Shown here: positions 20,043 to 28,415 of the stretch, piece by piece
How positions within the stretch are numbered: position 1 is the first letter of the stretch
Layout: every line of letters begins with the position of its first letter
Source of the DNA: Aurantiacibacter poecillastricola
GTDB lineage: Bacteria; Pseudomonadota; Alphaproteobacteria; Sphingomonadales; Sphingomonadaceae
DNA length: 64,000 nucleotides
Reading direction: 5' to 3'
NCBI RefSeq assembly: GCF_030730945.1
Contig: NZ_JAVAMS010000004.1
Coordinates: 62,001-126,000 of the forward strand
The notes under the pieces: generated by a model
What the model saw: the letters and a program-made list of their open reading frames with translations, nothing else
Told to the model about the DNA's origin: nothing
Database searches by the model: none
Position numbers and translations under genes: made by a program

Positions 20043-20930
20043 ATGAGCGAGTGGCACATCGGTATCATCGGCGGCTCCGGCCTGTACGAGCCGGGCGCCC
20101 TCGATGGAGCACAGGAAATAGAGGTAAAGAGCGCTTTCGGCGAACCCTCCGGTCCGGTGACGACCGGCAGGATCGGCGGCGTTCGGTTCACCTTCATCGC
20201 TCGTCACGGTCCGGGGCATGTGCTCTCCCCCAGCCATGTGAACTACCGCGCCAATATCGATGTGCTCAAGCGCTGCGGGGTAACCGACGTGCTTGCGATA
20301 TCCGCCATCGGCAGCCTGCGCGAGGAGATAGCACCGGGCGAATTCGTCGTCGTCGACCAGTTGATCGATCGCACTTGCCAGCGAGAGCGGAGCTTCTTCG
20401 GCAATGGCATCACCGCTCATGTGCCGCTGGCCGATCCTGTCTGTCCGCGCCTGTCCGACCAGGCTGCGAAGGCGGCCGGGAAGGCTGGCGCGAAGCTGCA
20501 CAAGGGCGGCACCTACATCGCCATCGAAGGGCCGCAATTCTCCACCCGTGCGGAAAGCCACATGTACAGGGCCTGGGGCGCAGATGTCATCGGCATGACC
20601 GCGATGCCCGAGGCCCGTCTCGCCCGGGAGGCAGAGCTGCCCTACGCGCTGATCGGCATGGTGACGGATTACGATTGCTGGCGCGATCCGGCCGAGGATG
20701 TCGATGTTGCCGATATCCTCAGGATCATGGGCGGGAATGCTGACCTTGCAAGGGCAACGCTGGTGCAGCTGGCGGCGCTGCTCCCGGCAAAACGCAAGGC
20801 CAGCCCGATCGACACCATCCTCGACAATGCCATCGTCACCGGACGCGATGCGTGGCGTACCGAAGCGGTGGCAAGGCTGGACGCGGTCGCCGGCCGCCTG
20901 TTAGGAAGTTTCATGGGACGTGAAAACTAG
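20043..20930 (+). CDS. mtnP: S-methyl-5'-thioadenosine phosphorylase
   Basis: 295 residues. IGIIGGSGLYEPGAL at the N-terminus, RHGPGHVLSPSHVNYRANI, and EGPQFSTRAESHMYRAWGADVIGMTAMPEA are the PNP/MTAP signatures; the last motif with the Asp-rich VTDYDCW defines the MTA-type purine phosphorylase. It splits methylthioadenosine, the by-product of polyamine synthesis, with phosphate to adenine and methylthioribose-1-phosphate. It follows the SDR gene closely. The MarR gene starts 46 bases after its stop. A related purine phosphorylase is the only alternative. Confidence 0.93.
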   Translation: MSEWHIGIIGGSGLYEPGALDGAQEIEVKSAFGEPSGPVTTGRIGGVRFTFIARHGPGHVLSPSHVNYRANIDVLKRCGVTDVLAISAIGSLREEIAPGEFVVVDQLIDRTCQRERSFFGNGITAHVPLADPVCPRLSDQAAKAAGKAGAKLHKGGTYIAIEGPQFSTRAESHMYRAWGADVIGMTAMPEARLAREAELPYALIGMVTDYDCWRDPAEDVDVADILRIMGGNADLARATLVQLAALLPAKRKASPIDTILDNAIVTGRDAWRTEAVARLDAVAGRLLGSFMGREN

Positions 20931-20948
20931 ATCGCAAACTTGCAATCT
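20929..20948. promoter_or_regulatory. Imperfect 20-bp palindrome upstream of the MarR gene, candidate autoregulatory operator
   Basis: AGATCGCAAACTTGCAATCT pairs at eight of ten positions and contains the TTGCAA hexamer. It lies 28 bases before the MarR ATG, a common place for a MarR operator. It overlaps the last base of mtnP. Confidence 0.55.
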
Positions 20949-20976
20949 CGAGAAAAAAACAACAAGGTAGTTGCCG

Positions 20977-21453
20977 ATGCAACCTGCAAACGCCCTCTCG
21001 CAATTTCTCCCCTACCAGCTCTCCCTCGCGTCCAATGCCGTAAGCGGCCGGATCGCGATGGAGTACCGCCAGCGCTGGGGACTTTCCATTCCGGAATGGC
21101 GCGTAATGGCGGTCCTTGGCGATGTCGGGCCGCTGACCCAGCGTGATCTTACGCGGCGGACCCTGATGGACAAGGTGGCCGTCAACAGGGCGTGCAAGGG
21201 CCTTGAAGAACGCGATCTGGGCGTGCGCACGCCCAACGAGTCCGACGGGCGGTCCCACCTGCTCGATCTTACCGAAGCGGGCCGTGCCATGCATGCCGAG
21301 ATCATGCCGCTGGCACGCGAGATCGAGCGGCAGATGTTCGACGGTTTCTCGAAAGAGGAGCTCGACCTGTTCCGCCGCCTGCTCGATCGTTCGCGCAAGC
21401 AGGCAGAGGAACTGGGCGCGCTGGATGTCGACGAGGATTTCGGCATCAAGTAA
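20977..21453 (+). CDS. MarR family transcriptional regulator
   Basis: 158 residues from the ATG at 20977 (a TTG two codons upstream is possible). The winged-helix core is GLSIPEWRVMAVLGDVGPLTQ, then LTRRTLMDKVAVNRACKGLEERDLG as recognition helix, and the wing with ESDGRSHLLDLTEAG, in the MarR order. Dimeric ligand-sensing repressor. It lies downstream of mtnP and has its own upstream palindrome, so autoregulation is likely. Targets probably include nearby TTGCAA palindromes, which is inference. Ligand unknown. Confidence 0.9.
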   Translation: MQPANALSQFLPYQLSLASNAVSGRIAMEYRQRWGLSIPEWRVMAVLGDVGPLTQRDLTRRTLMDKVAVNRACKGLEERDLGVRTPNESDGRSHLLDLTEAGRAMHAEIMPLAREIERQMFDGFSKEELDLFRRLLDRSRKQAEELGALDVDEDFGIK

Positions 21454-21480
21454 CGCCTCACCGGCGATCTGAATTGCAAC

Positions 21481-21522
21481 GGAAAAGGCCCCGCCGGTTT
21501 TGCCGACAGGGCCTTTCCTTTT
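21481..21522. terminator. Rho-independent terminator between marR and tadC
   Basis: Arms GGAAAAGGCCC and GGGCCTTTCC pair (one A is unpaired) across a loop containing GCCGGTTTTGCCGAC, followed by a T-rich stretch. Placed between the MarR gene and the convergent end of the pilus operon. Confidence 0.75.
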
Positions 21523-21555
21523 CGTCGCGCCCGGCTGCGCGGACTTCCTTCCGAT

Positions 21556-22557
21556 CTAGTCGGAGAAGGCGTCGGCGATGGAACAGGCGGCCGGGCCGAG
21601 AATGACGACGAACAGCACGGGCAGGATGAACAGGATCAGCGGCACCGTCATGATGGCGGGAAGGCGCGCGGCCTTTTCCTCGGCGCGCATCATGCGCTCG
21701 TTGCGGAATTCCGCGGACAGCACGCGCAGGGCGGAGGCGAGCGGCGTACCGTAGCGTTCGGTCTGCACCATCGTTGTCACCACGCCGCGCACGGCATCGA
21801 GGTCCACGCGGTAGGCGAGGTTCTCGAACGCCTGGCGACGCTCGGTGAGGAACGACAGCTCGATCGCGGTGAGGGCGAACTCCTCCCCCAGCTCGGGATA
21901 GGCACGGCCCAGTTCCCGGGCGACGCGGTTGAAGGCAGCGTCAACCGTCAGGCCGGCTTCGGCGCAGATCACCAGCAAGTCCAGCGCGTCGGGCAAGCCC
22001 TTCTGGATAGCGGCGGTGCGCTTGGAGGAAACGTTGCTGAGGTAGATCTCCGGGCCCTTGTAGCCGATGATCACCAGACCGGCGAAGCCGAAGAAGCGCT
22101 TCATGCTGCCCCAGTCGGGGAACATGTCGGTCCAGTAGAAAACGACGACGCCGATCAGGCCGAGCACCACGGGCAGGACCATGCGGGCGAAAATGATGAC
22201 GATCGCCAGCTCCTTGTTGCGAAAACCCGCTTGCGCGAGCTTTTGCTGGATCGTCTTGACCTGGCTTTCCTGCAGCACCTTCATGCCCTGCAGGGTGTCC
22301 TTCATCTTGTCGGTCGTCTCGGTATTGCGCGTCAGGCTCTGGCGCTTCTTGGCGCCCTGGGTGAGCATGCCGGTCTTCAGCTCGGCGCGGCGATCGTTCA
22401 GCGCCTTCACGCGCTTTACCATCGGGTCCTTCACTGTAACTGCGGCATAGATGGCAAACACCATCGCGGCAGCGGCGATACCGGCCAGGACGGTGCCGAC
22501 GAGGATGACGTCGACGCCCAGCAGGGTCGGGCCTGAAGCGGGGGCAAGGGTAAGCAT
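21556..22557 (-). CDS. tadC: Tad pilus assembly inner-membrane protein TadC
   Basis: 333 residues from the ATG at 22557 with GGGAGGAA upstream. A type II secretion F-domain (GspF-like): KGLPDALDLLVICAEAGLTVDAAF, LSFLTERRQAFENLAYRVDLDAV, TMVQTERYGTPLASALRVLSAEFRNERMMRAEEKA, then a C-terminal hydrophobic pair of segments. It is the second of the paired platform proteins of the Tad pilus and, with TadB, probably contacts the motor ATPase. Last gene of the operon, 19 bases after tadB. Confidence 0.92.
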   Translation of the reverse strand: MLTLAPASGPTLLGVDVILVGTVLAGIAAAAMVFAIYAAVTVKDPMVKRVKALNDRRAELKTGMLTQGAKKRQSLTRNTETTDKMKDTLQGMKVLQESQVKTIQQKLAQAGFRNKELAIVIIFARMVLPVVLGLIGVVVFYWTDMFPDWGSMKRFFGFAGLVIIGYKGPEIYLSNVSSKRTAAIQKGLPDALDLLVICAEAGLTVDAAFNRVARELGRAYPELGEEFALTAIELSFLTERRQAFENLAYRVDLDAVRGVVTTMVQTERYGTPLASALRVLSAEFRNERMMRAEEKAARLPAIMTVPLILFILPVLFVVILGPAACSIADAFSD

Positions 22558-22576
22558 TGGTCCGGTTTCCTCCCGA

Positions 22577-23548
22577 TCAGATCTCGAAGCTGACCATCTT
22601 GGCCATGATGAAGGCGCCAATGCTCATCCAGACTAGGCCGCCAAGCCCGGTCACGATCAGGCGATCGTCGGTGAAGAAGGCGCCGATATAGCTGGGGTTG
22701 ATCCAGTAGATCATGCCGAACACGATGAAGGGCAGGGCACCCACGATGTAGGCGGACGCCTTGGATTCCGAGCTCATCGCCTTGATCTTCAGCTTCATCT
22801 GCGCGCGCTTGCGCAGCACGTCGGCAAGGTTGGAGAGGGTCTCGGCAAGGTTGCCGCCGGTCTCGCGCTGGATTGCCAGCGTGATGACGAAGAACTGGAA
22901 TTCCGGCGTGCCCAGCTTGTCTGCCGTGACCTGCAGCGATTCCTCCATCGTGCGGCCGATCTTGATCCGCTCTACCACGGCGCGGAATTCGGTGCCGACC
23001 GGGCCGGGAACTTCGCTGGCGACCACCCCGAGGGTTTCGGTCACCGGCAAGCCCGAGCGCAGGCCGCGGACAAGCAGTTCGATCGCGTCGGGAAACTTGG
23101 CGTTGAACTGGTTGGTGCGGCGCTTGATGAAATAGCCTACCCCCAGGTGCGGCAAGCCTGCGCCCACCATGATGCCCACGCCCAGCGAGAGCAAGGCAGC
23201 GCCCGTCTGCAGGTACAGCAGCGCGGTGATGACGACCGCAATGCCCAGCGAGGCGTAGAGATATTGCTGCAAGCTCCATCCCATGCCGGTGCGTTCGAGG
23301 CGCGTCTGCAGCGCTTCGAGGCGCGAACCCGAGCCGGCGGGCTTGAACTGCTTGGGCCGGCGGGCGGCGATCGCCTTTTTAAGCTGACTTTCGACCCTTT
23401 GAGAGGTGCTTTCCGAATGGCGGTAGCGCACGGCCTGGAGGCGCCGCTGGCTCTCTTTGGCCGGCGAGGCGCCGTCCAACAGCATGTAGCCCAAGATCAG
23501 GAGGGTCATGATACCGCCGACAAGGAGCAGGAGCATAGTGACGTTCAT
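22577..23548 (-). CDS. tadB: Tad pilus assembly inner-membrane protein TadB
   Basis: 323 residues. An N-terminal membrane segment (LLLLVGGIMTLLILGYML), a basic cytoplasmic part, two further helices, then the GspF-like domain (FPDAIELLVRGLRSGLPVTETLGVVASEV, IQRETGGNLAETLSNLADVLRKR) and two C-terminal membrane segments. Forms the inner-membrane platform with TadC. Directly upstream of tadC. Between its start and the cpaE stop there are 80 bases containing a strong hairpin and no cpaF. Confidence 0.92.
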   Translation of the reverse strand: MNVTMLLLLVGGIMTLLILGYMLLDGASPAKESQRRLQAVRYRHSESTSQRVESQLKKAIAARRPKQFKPAGSGSRLEALQTRLERTGMGWSLQQYLYASLGIAVVITALLYLQTGAALLSLGVGIMVGAGLPHLGVGYFIKRRTNQFNAKFPDAIELLVRGLRSGLPVTETLGVVASEVPGPVGTEFRAVVERIKIGRTMEESLQVTADKLGTPEFQFFVITLAIQRETGGNLAETLSNLADVLRKRAQMKLKIKAMSSESKASAYIVGALPFIVFGMIYWINPSYIGAFFTDDRLIVTGLGGLVWMSIGAFIMAKMVSFEI

Positions 23549-23586
23549 GGTTACCCTTCTCTCACGTTACACTTCGATCGCACGCT

Positions 23587-23618
23587 GGCGGGAGGCACGC
23601 GGTCGCGCACTTCCCGCC
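23587..23618 (-). promoter_or_regulatory. Strong mRNA hairpin between cpaE and tadB
   Basis: Read on the minus strand, GGCGGGA pairs with TCCCGCC and, after one A-C mismatch, GTGCGCG pairs with CGCGTGC (two wobble pairs) around a tiny AC loop. There is no T-run, so it looks more like an RNA stability or processing element than a terminator. It sits in the gap where cpaF is usually found. Confidence 0.6.
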
Positions 23619-23628
23619 GGTCGCATCG

Positions 23629-24924
23629 TCATTCGGCAGGCTCGGCGCCCGCCTTTTCCTTCTTGCCCGAAGAGCCCAGGAGCGACTTCAGGTCGAACTT
23701 GCCCAGCATCGAGCCCTTCTGGCCCGCTTCCTTGATGCTCTCTCCGTCATCGTCGGCAACGCCGGCAATCATGCTGGCGATGTCACGGATCGGGGCGACG
23801 GTCTTCGAGTTCTTGTTGGCCTCGATGAAGGTCTGGCCCAGCTTCGCAGCATTGGCGGCGGCCTTCTGGTCGAACGGGATCTGGTAATTGATCTTGCGCT
23901 CGATCGAGGCTTCGAAATCGGCCTTGCTGATTTCCGCCGTGCCCGACTGCATCTTGTTGCAAACCACCAGCGCATGGCTGGCGGGGGCATTGCTCTTCAG
24001 CCACGACAGGATGCGGATCGTGTCGCGAGCGGAAGCCAGCGTCAGTTCGCACACCAGCGTCACCACGTTCACGTCCGTCAGCAGGTGCGGGAAGTTGATG
24101 AGCATGTTGCGCGGCAGGTCGATCACCGTCATGTCGAAGCTCTGCCGGAACTCTTCCTCCAGCTGGAGGAAGGCCGTGCCGTCAGTCATCAGCGGTGAGT
24201 TGATCGGCGCCTCGGCGGACATGATGGCAAGGTTGTCGTTGGCGCGGATCATGGCGCGTTCGATGAACAGGCCGTCGATGCGGCTCGGGTTCTCGATGGC
24301 GTCGGTGAGGCCGCGGCCCGGTTCCAGATCCAGCGACAGGGCGCCGGTGCCGAAATGGACGTCGAGATCGAGCAGCGCGGTGGAGCGCTTGTGCTCGAGA
24401 GCGAACAGCCAGGCAAGCGAGGTGGCAAGAGTGGAGGCACCCACGCCGCCGCGCGTGCCGACGACGGCGGTCGCCACATGCTCGCGCTCGCCATCGGCAT
24501 CGGCGTTGCGCGGCGAGGAGAACACCGCTTGCGCCTGCGTCAGCGAATCCCGCAGCTGGCCTGCCGAAAGCGGCTTCAGCAGGTAGTCGTGAATTCCGCT
24601 TGCAAGCAGGTCGCGATAGAGGCGCACGTCGTTCACCTGGCCGACCGCGATCACCACCGTGCCGGGTTCGCAGACCTCGGCAAGGGCGTTGATGTCGTTC
24701 AGCGGGTCGCCGCTTTCGGACAGGTCGACCATCAGGATGGCCGGGCTCGCGGCGATCGAGAGCGACTGGATGGCGTTGCGAAGGCCACCCTTGTTGCACT
24801 TCTCGGGCTGCCAGCCCATCTCGATGACGACCGGGCGCAGCACATCGAGCGCACCTTCGTCACAGATGAAGGCGGAGAAGGGCTCGCGATTGCCCATGTT
24901 GCCGGTTTTGAAAGGCGAGTTCAT
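23629..24924 (-). CDS. cpaE: Pilus assembly protein CpaE/TadZ, MinD-like ATPase
   Basis: 431 residues. An N-terminal atypical receiver-like domain (about 1-145, SAFICDEGALDVLRPVVIEMGW to LLASGIHDYLLKPLS) is followed by a ParA/MinD ATPase with the deviant Walker A GTRGGVGASTLA near residue 158 and LLDLDVHFGTGALSLDLE. TadZ-type proteins localise the Tad machine to the pole. The C-terminal tail is Lys/Gly/Ala-rich. It is followed by cpaD upstream and by a hairpin and tadB downstream. Confidence 0.92.
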   Translation of the reverse strand: MNSPFKTGNMGNREPFSAFICDEGALDVLRPVVIEMGWQPEKCNKGGLRNAIQSLSIAASPAILMVDLSESGDPLNDINALAEVCEPGTVVIAVGQVNDVRLYRDLLASGIHDYLLKPLSAGQLRDSLTQAQAVFSSPRNADADGEREHVATAVVGTRGGVGASTLATSLAWLFALEHKRSTALLDLDVHFGTGALSLDLEPGRGLTDAIENPSRIDGLFIERAMIRANDNLAIMSAEAPINSPLMTDGTAFLQLEEEFRQSFDMTVIDLPRNMLINFPHLLTDVNVVTLVCELTLASARDTIRILSWLKSNAPASHALVVCNKMQSGTAEISKADFEASIERKINYQIPFDQKAAANAAKLGQTFIEANKNSKTVAPIRDIASMIAGVADDDGESIKEAGQKGSMLGKFDLKSLLGSSGKKEKAGAEPAE

Positions 24925-24927
24925 CGA

Positions 24928-25581
24928 TCAGTTCCCTTCGGACGAGACTTGCGGAAGGCCGCCGGCGCCGGTCGGCTGCTGGTTGCGGAAGGTTTCGATG
25001 GCGCGGTTGGAGCTCATCACCACCGTCTCGCCGGAGCCCTCGGCACCTTCCAGCAGGTGCTCGGGATCGGCGACCATGGCCGCGATGTTGCCGTTCACCG
25101 CGCAGCCGAAGCCATCGGAGGTGTGGTTGCCACGGTGGAAGCCGTATTTCTCCGACCAGTCCGGGCAGCCCGGAACGCTGGCGGTGGAGCGGGTGACGAC
25201 GACGCGGACATTGCCCGGATCGACGTAGCCCTGCGTTACCGGAGCGCCGTCTGCCAGCAGGATGCCATAGCGACCCGCCACCTCGGCCACGTCCTCGCGC
25301 ACGGCGGGGCTGGCAACCGGGGTCTCGATGGCGACGCGGTCACCATAGCCCAGGTCGAGCATGTCGAACCATTCGGCGAGGCGACCCTGCTCGATACCGC
25401 CAAGTCCTTCGGGGCTAGTGCGCAGGTCGAGCACGTAATTGCTGCGTTCGACCACCGGCTGGTTCACGCTGTTGAGCGAGAAGTTGTTGGTGTTGTCAAC
25501 GAGACCGCCGCAGGCGGCGAGGCCAAGACCGAGCGAGATTGCCAGGCCGAAGCGGCTTGCATGTTTGAAGCTGTTGGACAT
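24928..25581 (-). CDS. cpaD: Pilus assembly lipoprotein CpaD
   Basis: 217 residues. The lipoprotein signal ends LAAC, so it is outer-membrane lipid-anchored or periplasmic. The body shows the CpaD family order: YVLDLRTSPEGL, VAGRYGILL, VRVVVTRSTASVPGCPDWS, and FGCAVNGNIAAMVADP. It is thought to help the CpaC secretin. The ATG at 25581 is preferred over the GTG nine bases upstream because GGAGAG is correctly spaced. Three bases from cpaE and overlapping cpaC's end region. Confidence 0.9.
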   Translation of the reverse strand: MSNSFKHASRFGLAISLGLGLAACGGLVDNTNNFSLNSVNQPVVERSNYVLDLRTSPEGLGGIEQGRLAEWFDMLDLGYGDRVAIETPVASPAVREDVAEVAGRYGILLADGAPVTQGYVDPGNVRVVVTRSTASVPGCPDWSEKYGFHRGNHTSDGFGCAVNGNIAAMVADPEHLLEGAEGSGETVVMSSNRAIETFRNQQPTGAGGLPQVSSEGN

Positions 25582-25586
25582 GGCAA

Positions 25587-27212
25587 TCACTCTCCGTTTG
25601 CGATGCTGAAGCCGGGCGTGGCGGCCGCGGCGGTGCGGGTGCCGGCGCTCTCGCCAGTGACGAGGGCGGCGGGGTTCTGGTCGGTCACGCTGACGTTGGG
25701 ACCATCCGGCGCGGGGTTGGCCGCGCGCGGCATCGGACGCTGTCCGCCGGTCGTGCCGTTGGTCTCCTGCCCGAAGAGGAACTGCGACGCCGCGTCGGGC
25801 ACGGCGAAACCGTCGGTCGGCAGATGGATGTCGCGGTCGTCGACCGGTTCCACCAGGTACGGCGTGATAACGATGACCAGCTCCGTCTCGCCGCGCTGGA
25901 AGTCGGTCGAGCGGAAGAGGTTGCCGAGGATCGGAATGTCACCGACGCCGGGTGCCTGATCGATGGTGTGCTGCGCGTTGTTGGACAACAGGCCGGCGAT
26001 CATGATGCTCTCGCCCGAACCCAGTTCCACCGAGGTTTCCGCACGGCGGATGGTGAGGGCGGGAATCTGGAAGCCGTTCAGCGTCACCGCGCCCTGGCTC
26101 GAAAGCTCGGAGACTTCCGGGCGCACGCGCAGGGAGATCCGGCCATTGGCCAGCACCGTGGGCGAATAGGCAAGGCTTACACCGTAGTTCTTGTACTCCA
26201 CCGTGGTCGTGCCGAGGCCCTGCGACAGCGGGATAGGAAATTCGCCGCCGGCCAGGAACTCTGCCGTCTCGCCGGAAAGCGCGGTGAGGTTGGGTTGCGA
26301 AAGCGTGGTCACGAGGCCGCGGCGTTCGCCAAGGTCGAGGGCGCCCGCGATATCGAGACCGAGGAATTCGCCAACCGCGCCAATCGTGGTCTGCGGCGTG
26401 TTCGGCAGGATAGTCGTGCCGCTGATCTCGGTGCCATCGGGCAGGGTCACCGTGGTTTCGGTACCCATTCCCAGCGCACCCGAGCCGGGAACGAAGGACT
26501 CTACTGCCGGACGACCGCGGTTGAGACCGAACAGGAAACCGCCCGTGCCATCGATCGTGGTAAGGTTGGCACCGAGATTGCGGACCAGCGAGCGGCTGAC
26601 CTCGGCAAAGCGCACACGCAGGTTCACCTGCAGCGGCGTTGCCATGCGAAGGCGGGAAATCACGTTCGTCTGTTCGCCGACGAAGGCGGAGACGAGGCGC
26701 TCCGCTTCGGAGGCGTCTTCGGGCGCGGCCACGGTGCCGGTCAGCAGCACGGTGTTGCTGCCCATGGTGGCGACACGGACGTCGGCCTCGGGCATGGCCA
26801 GGCTCAGCATCTGGTCGATGCTGTCGATGTTCGAGCCGACCCGGATATTGGCGGACCAGATGATGTCGCCTGCCTGGTTGCTAGCGTAGATCGTGGTTTC
26901 GCCGCCGGACTTGCCGAAGACGTAGAGCTGGCGCTGCGACTTCACCTGGACGTCGGCCACGGTGTCGTTCGACACGAAGATGTCGGCCATCGTGCCGGGT
27001 ACGGTGATCAGTTCGCCGCGGCCGATGGACAGGACGATATCCTGTGCCGGGCTGACGGAAGTCTGGGCGGAAGCGGTCCCGGCGGGGACGGCGACCAGCG
27101 GTGCCATGGCGCATGCGGCGCTCAGCACGGTCTTGAAAAGGCGGCTCTTCATCGTCTTGCCTTTCGGTGCGTTACCGGTGGAGATCGGAGTCTTGTCTGT
27201 GTTGCGGCTCAT
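25587..27212 (-). CDS. cpaC: Secretin CpaC/RcpA, outer-membrane pilus channel
   Basis: 541 residues from the ATG at 27212 with AGGTGA upstream, or 521 from the ATG at 27152, where a standard signal peptide (ending TASAQ) begins; the 20-residue N-terminal extension is hydrophilic, so the second start is a real alternative. BON-like and secretin domains follow: SIGRGELITVPGTMADIFVSN, VNLRVRFAEVSRSLVRNLG, FPIPLSQGLGTTTVEYKNYGVSL, and VELGSGESIMIAGLLSNN, then DIPILGNLFRST, characteristic of bacterial secretins. Forms the outer-membrane pore of the Tad pilus. Confidence 0.94.
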   Translation of the reverse strand: MSRNTDKTPISTGNAPKGKTMKSRLFKTVLSAACAMAPLVAVPAGTASAQTSVSPAQDIVLSIGRGELITVPGTMADIFVSNDTVADVQVKSQRQLYVFGKSGGETTIYASNQAGDIIWSANIRVGSNIDSIDQMLSLAMPEADVRVATMGSNTVLLTGTVAAPEDASEAERLVSAFVGEQTNVISRLRMATPLQVNLRVRFAEVSRSLVRNLGANLTTIDGTGGFLFGLNRGRPAVESFVPGSGALGMGTETTVTLPDGTEISGTTILPNTPQTTIGAVGEFLGLDIAGALDLGERRGLVTTLSQPNLTALSGETAEFLAGGEFPIPLSQGLGTTTVEYKNYGVSLAYSPTVLANGRISLRVRPEVSELSSQGAVTLNGFQIPALTIRRAETSVELGSGESIMIAGLLSNNAQHTIDQAPGVGDIPILGNLFRSTDFQRGETELVIVITPYLVEPVDDRDIHLPTDGFAVPDAASQFLFGQETNGTTGGQRPMPRAANPAPDGPNVSVTDQNPAALVTGESAGTRTAAAATPGFSIANGE

Positions 27213-27217
27213 GTCGG

Positions 27218-28336
27218 TCACCTGAGGGTCGACATGCCGACGGACCCGACGCCCGAGGCATTGCCCATCGAACTTGCCTGGCGGTCGAGCAGGGCACCTG
27301 CGCCGCGGTCGACCGGCGTGACAGTGGTGTTCTGGCCGCGCGTCACGCGGACGGTCGGTCCGGAGGGAGTGGCGTTCGCGGAAACTCCGGGCGCCATTGC
27401 GACAGCAGGCTCGGCGTTCGGGTTGCCACGGCGGTTGCCGCCGCCATTTCCACCGCCCTGGGTCGGGATCGTGCTACGCTGGAAGCGCGAGACGTCGCCG
27501 CCGGTCTGGTAGGTCGTCGCCCCTTCGCCGGGCCGCGACATGGCGGCGCGCAGCAGGCGCTCTTCCTCTTCGGGAGTGGCGTCCTCGGGCAGGTCGATCT
27601 CGCCCGAAGCAATGGCGCGTTCGAGTTCGACCTGGTTGTCGGCGATCGAGCGCAGCGAGAGGCTGAGCGTACCGATTGTCTGCGCCACGGCGATCTTCTC
27701 GGCGATGCGCGGGGTCACTTCCATCGTTACCGTGCGGAAAGCGCGGACGACGGTCTGGCCGCTCTCGTTCGTGGTGGTCTCGGTCGACTGGTCGGTGGCG
27801 AGCACGCGCAGGTTCGTGAGGATGGTTTCCGAAGTCTGCAGCGAGCCTTCTTCCCCGGACACGGTCTGGGTCAGCACCATGTCCACCCGGTCGCCCGGGA
27901 ACACGAAGCCTGCCACACCCGTACGGGCGGAAACGGGAACCGTCACGGCCCGCATGCCCGGGCCGAGCGCCGCGGCGAGGAAGCCCCGGTCACCCGGTGC
28001 GACGAGCGAGCCCTGGGTCACCGGTTCACCGGCGGTGATGGGATGGCGGACCACGGTGCCCAGCAGGACTTCCATGTTGGCCTCGCCATCGATGAAATAG
28101 GCGTCCTGCACGAGCTCCTGCGGCCACAGCTGATAAGCCACGGCATCGGCAGTCACGATCGTACCGACCGGGAGGCTGCGCTTGGCGACGAGGACCTTGG
28201 GACCGGTCGGCTCGACTTCAGCGGCGGCTTCCGCCTGGGGTGCCGCAGCACCGGCGAACATGCTGCGGGCAAGCAGGGCGGTGCCGACTGCAACGATCAG
28301 CGCCCCTACCAGCAGAATGAGTTTCTTCTTGTCCAT
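27218..28336 (-). CDS. cpaB: Pilus assembly protein CpaB/RcpC
   Basis: 372 residues. An N-terminal membrane anchor (LILLVGALIVAVGTALLA), an SAF-type domain (VLVAKRSLPVGTIVTADAV), and the RcpC/CpaB body (VTVPVSARTGVAGFVFPGDRVDMVLTQ). The C-terminal 90 residues are low-complexity, rich in Gly, Asn, Pro and Ala (QGGGNGGGNRRGNPNAE), longer than in many homologues. Periplasmic partner of the secretin. Its TGA overlaps the region just before cpaC's start, which suggests coupling. Confidence 0.9.
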   Translation of the reverse strand: MDKKKLILLVGALIVAVGTALLARSMFAGAAAPQAEAAAEVEPTGPKVLVAKRSLPVGTIVTADAVAYQLWPQELVQDAYFIDGEANMEVLLGTVVRHPITAGEPVTQGSLVAPGDRGFLAAALGPGMRAVTVPVSARTGVAGFVFPGDRVDMVLTQTVSGEEGSLQTSETILTNLRVLATDQSTETTTNESGQTVVRAFRTVTMEVTPRIAEKIAVAQTIGTLSLSLRSIADNQVELERAIASGEIDLPEDATPEEEERLLRAAMSRPGEGATTYQTGGDVSRFQRSTIPTQGGGNGGGNRRGNPNAEPAVAMAPGVSANATPSGPTVRVTRGQNTTVTPVDRGAGALLDRQASSMGNASGVGSVGMSTLR

Positions 28337-28352
28337 GGTGCGTCAAGCCCCC

Positions 28353-28415
28353 TCAGATGGTCCTCGAAATAAGGTTTCCGCCGGATACGGCAGCAGTGGT
28401 TAAAATCAGGTTCAT
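28353..28415 (-). CDS. Possible 20-residue leader or coupling peptide between cpaA and cpaB
   Basis: A 21-codon frame (MNLILTTAAVSGGNLISRTI) whose ATG overlaps the cpaA stop (ATGA). It ends 16 bases before cpaB starts. It could be a translated linker, a fragment, or chance. It is too short to be Flp pilin and lacks the pilin cleavage motif, so I do not call it a pilin. Confidence 0.2.
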   Translation of the reverse strand: MNLILTTAAVSGGNLISRTI

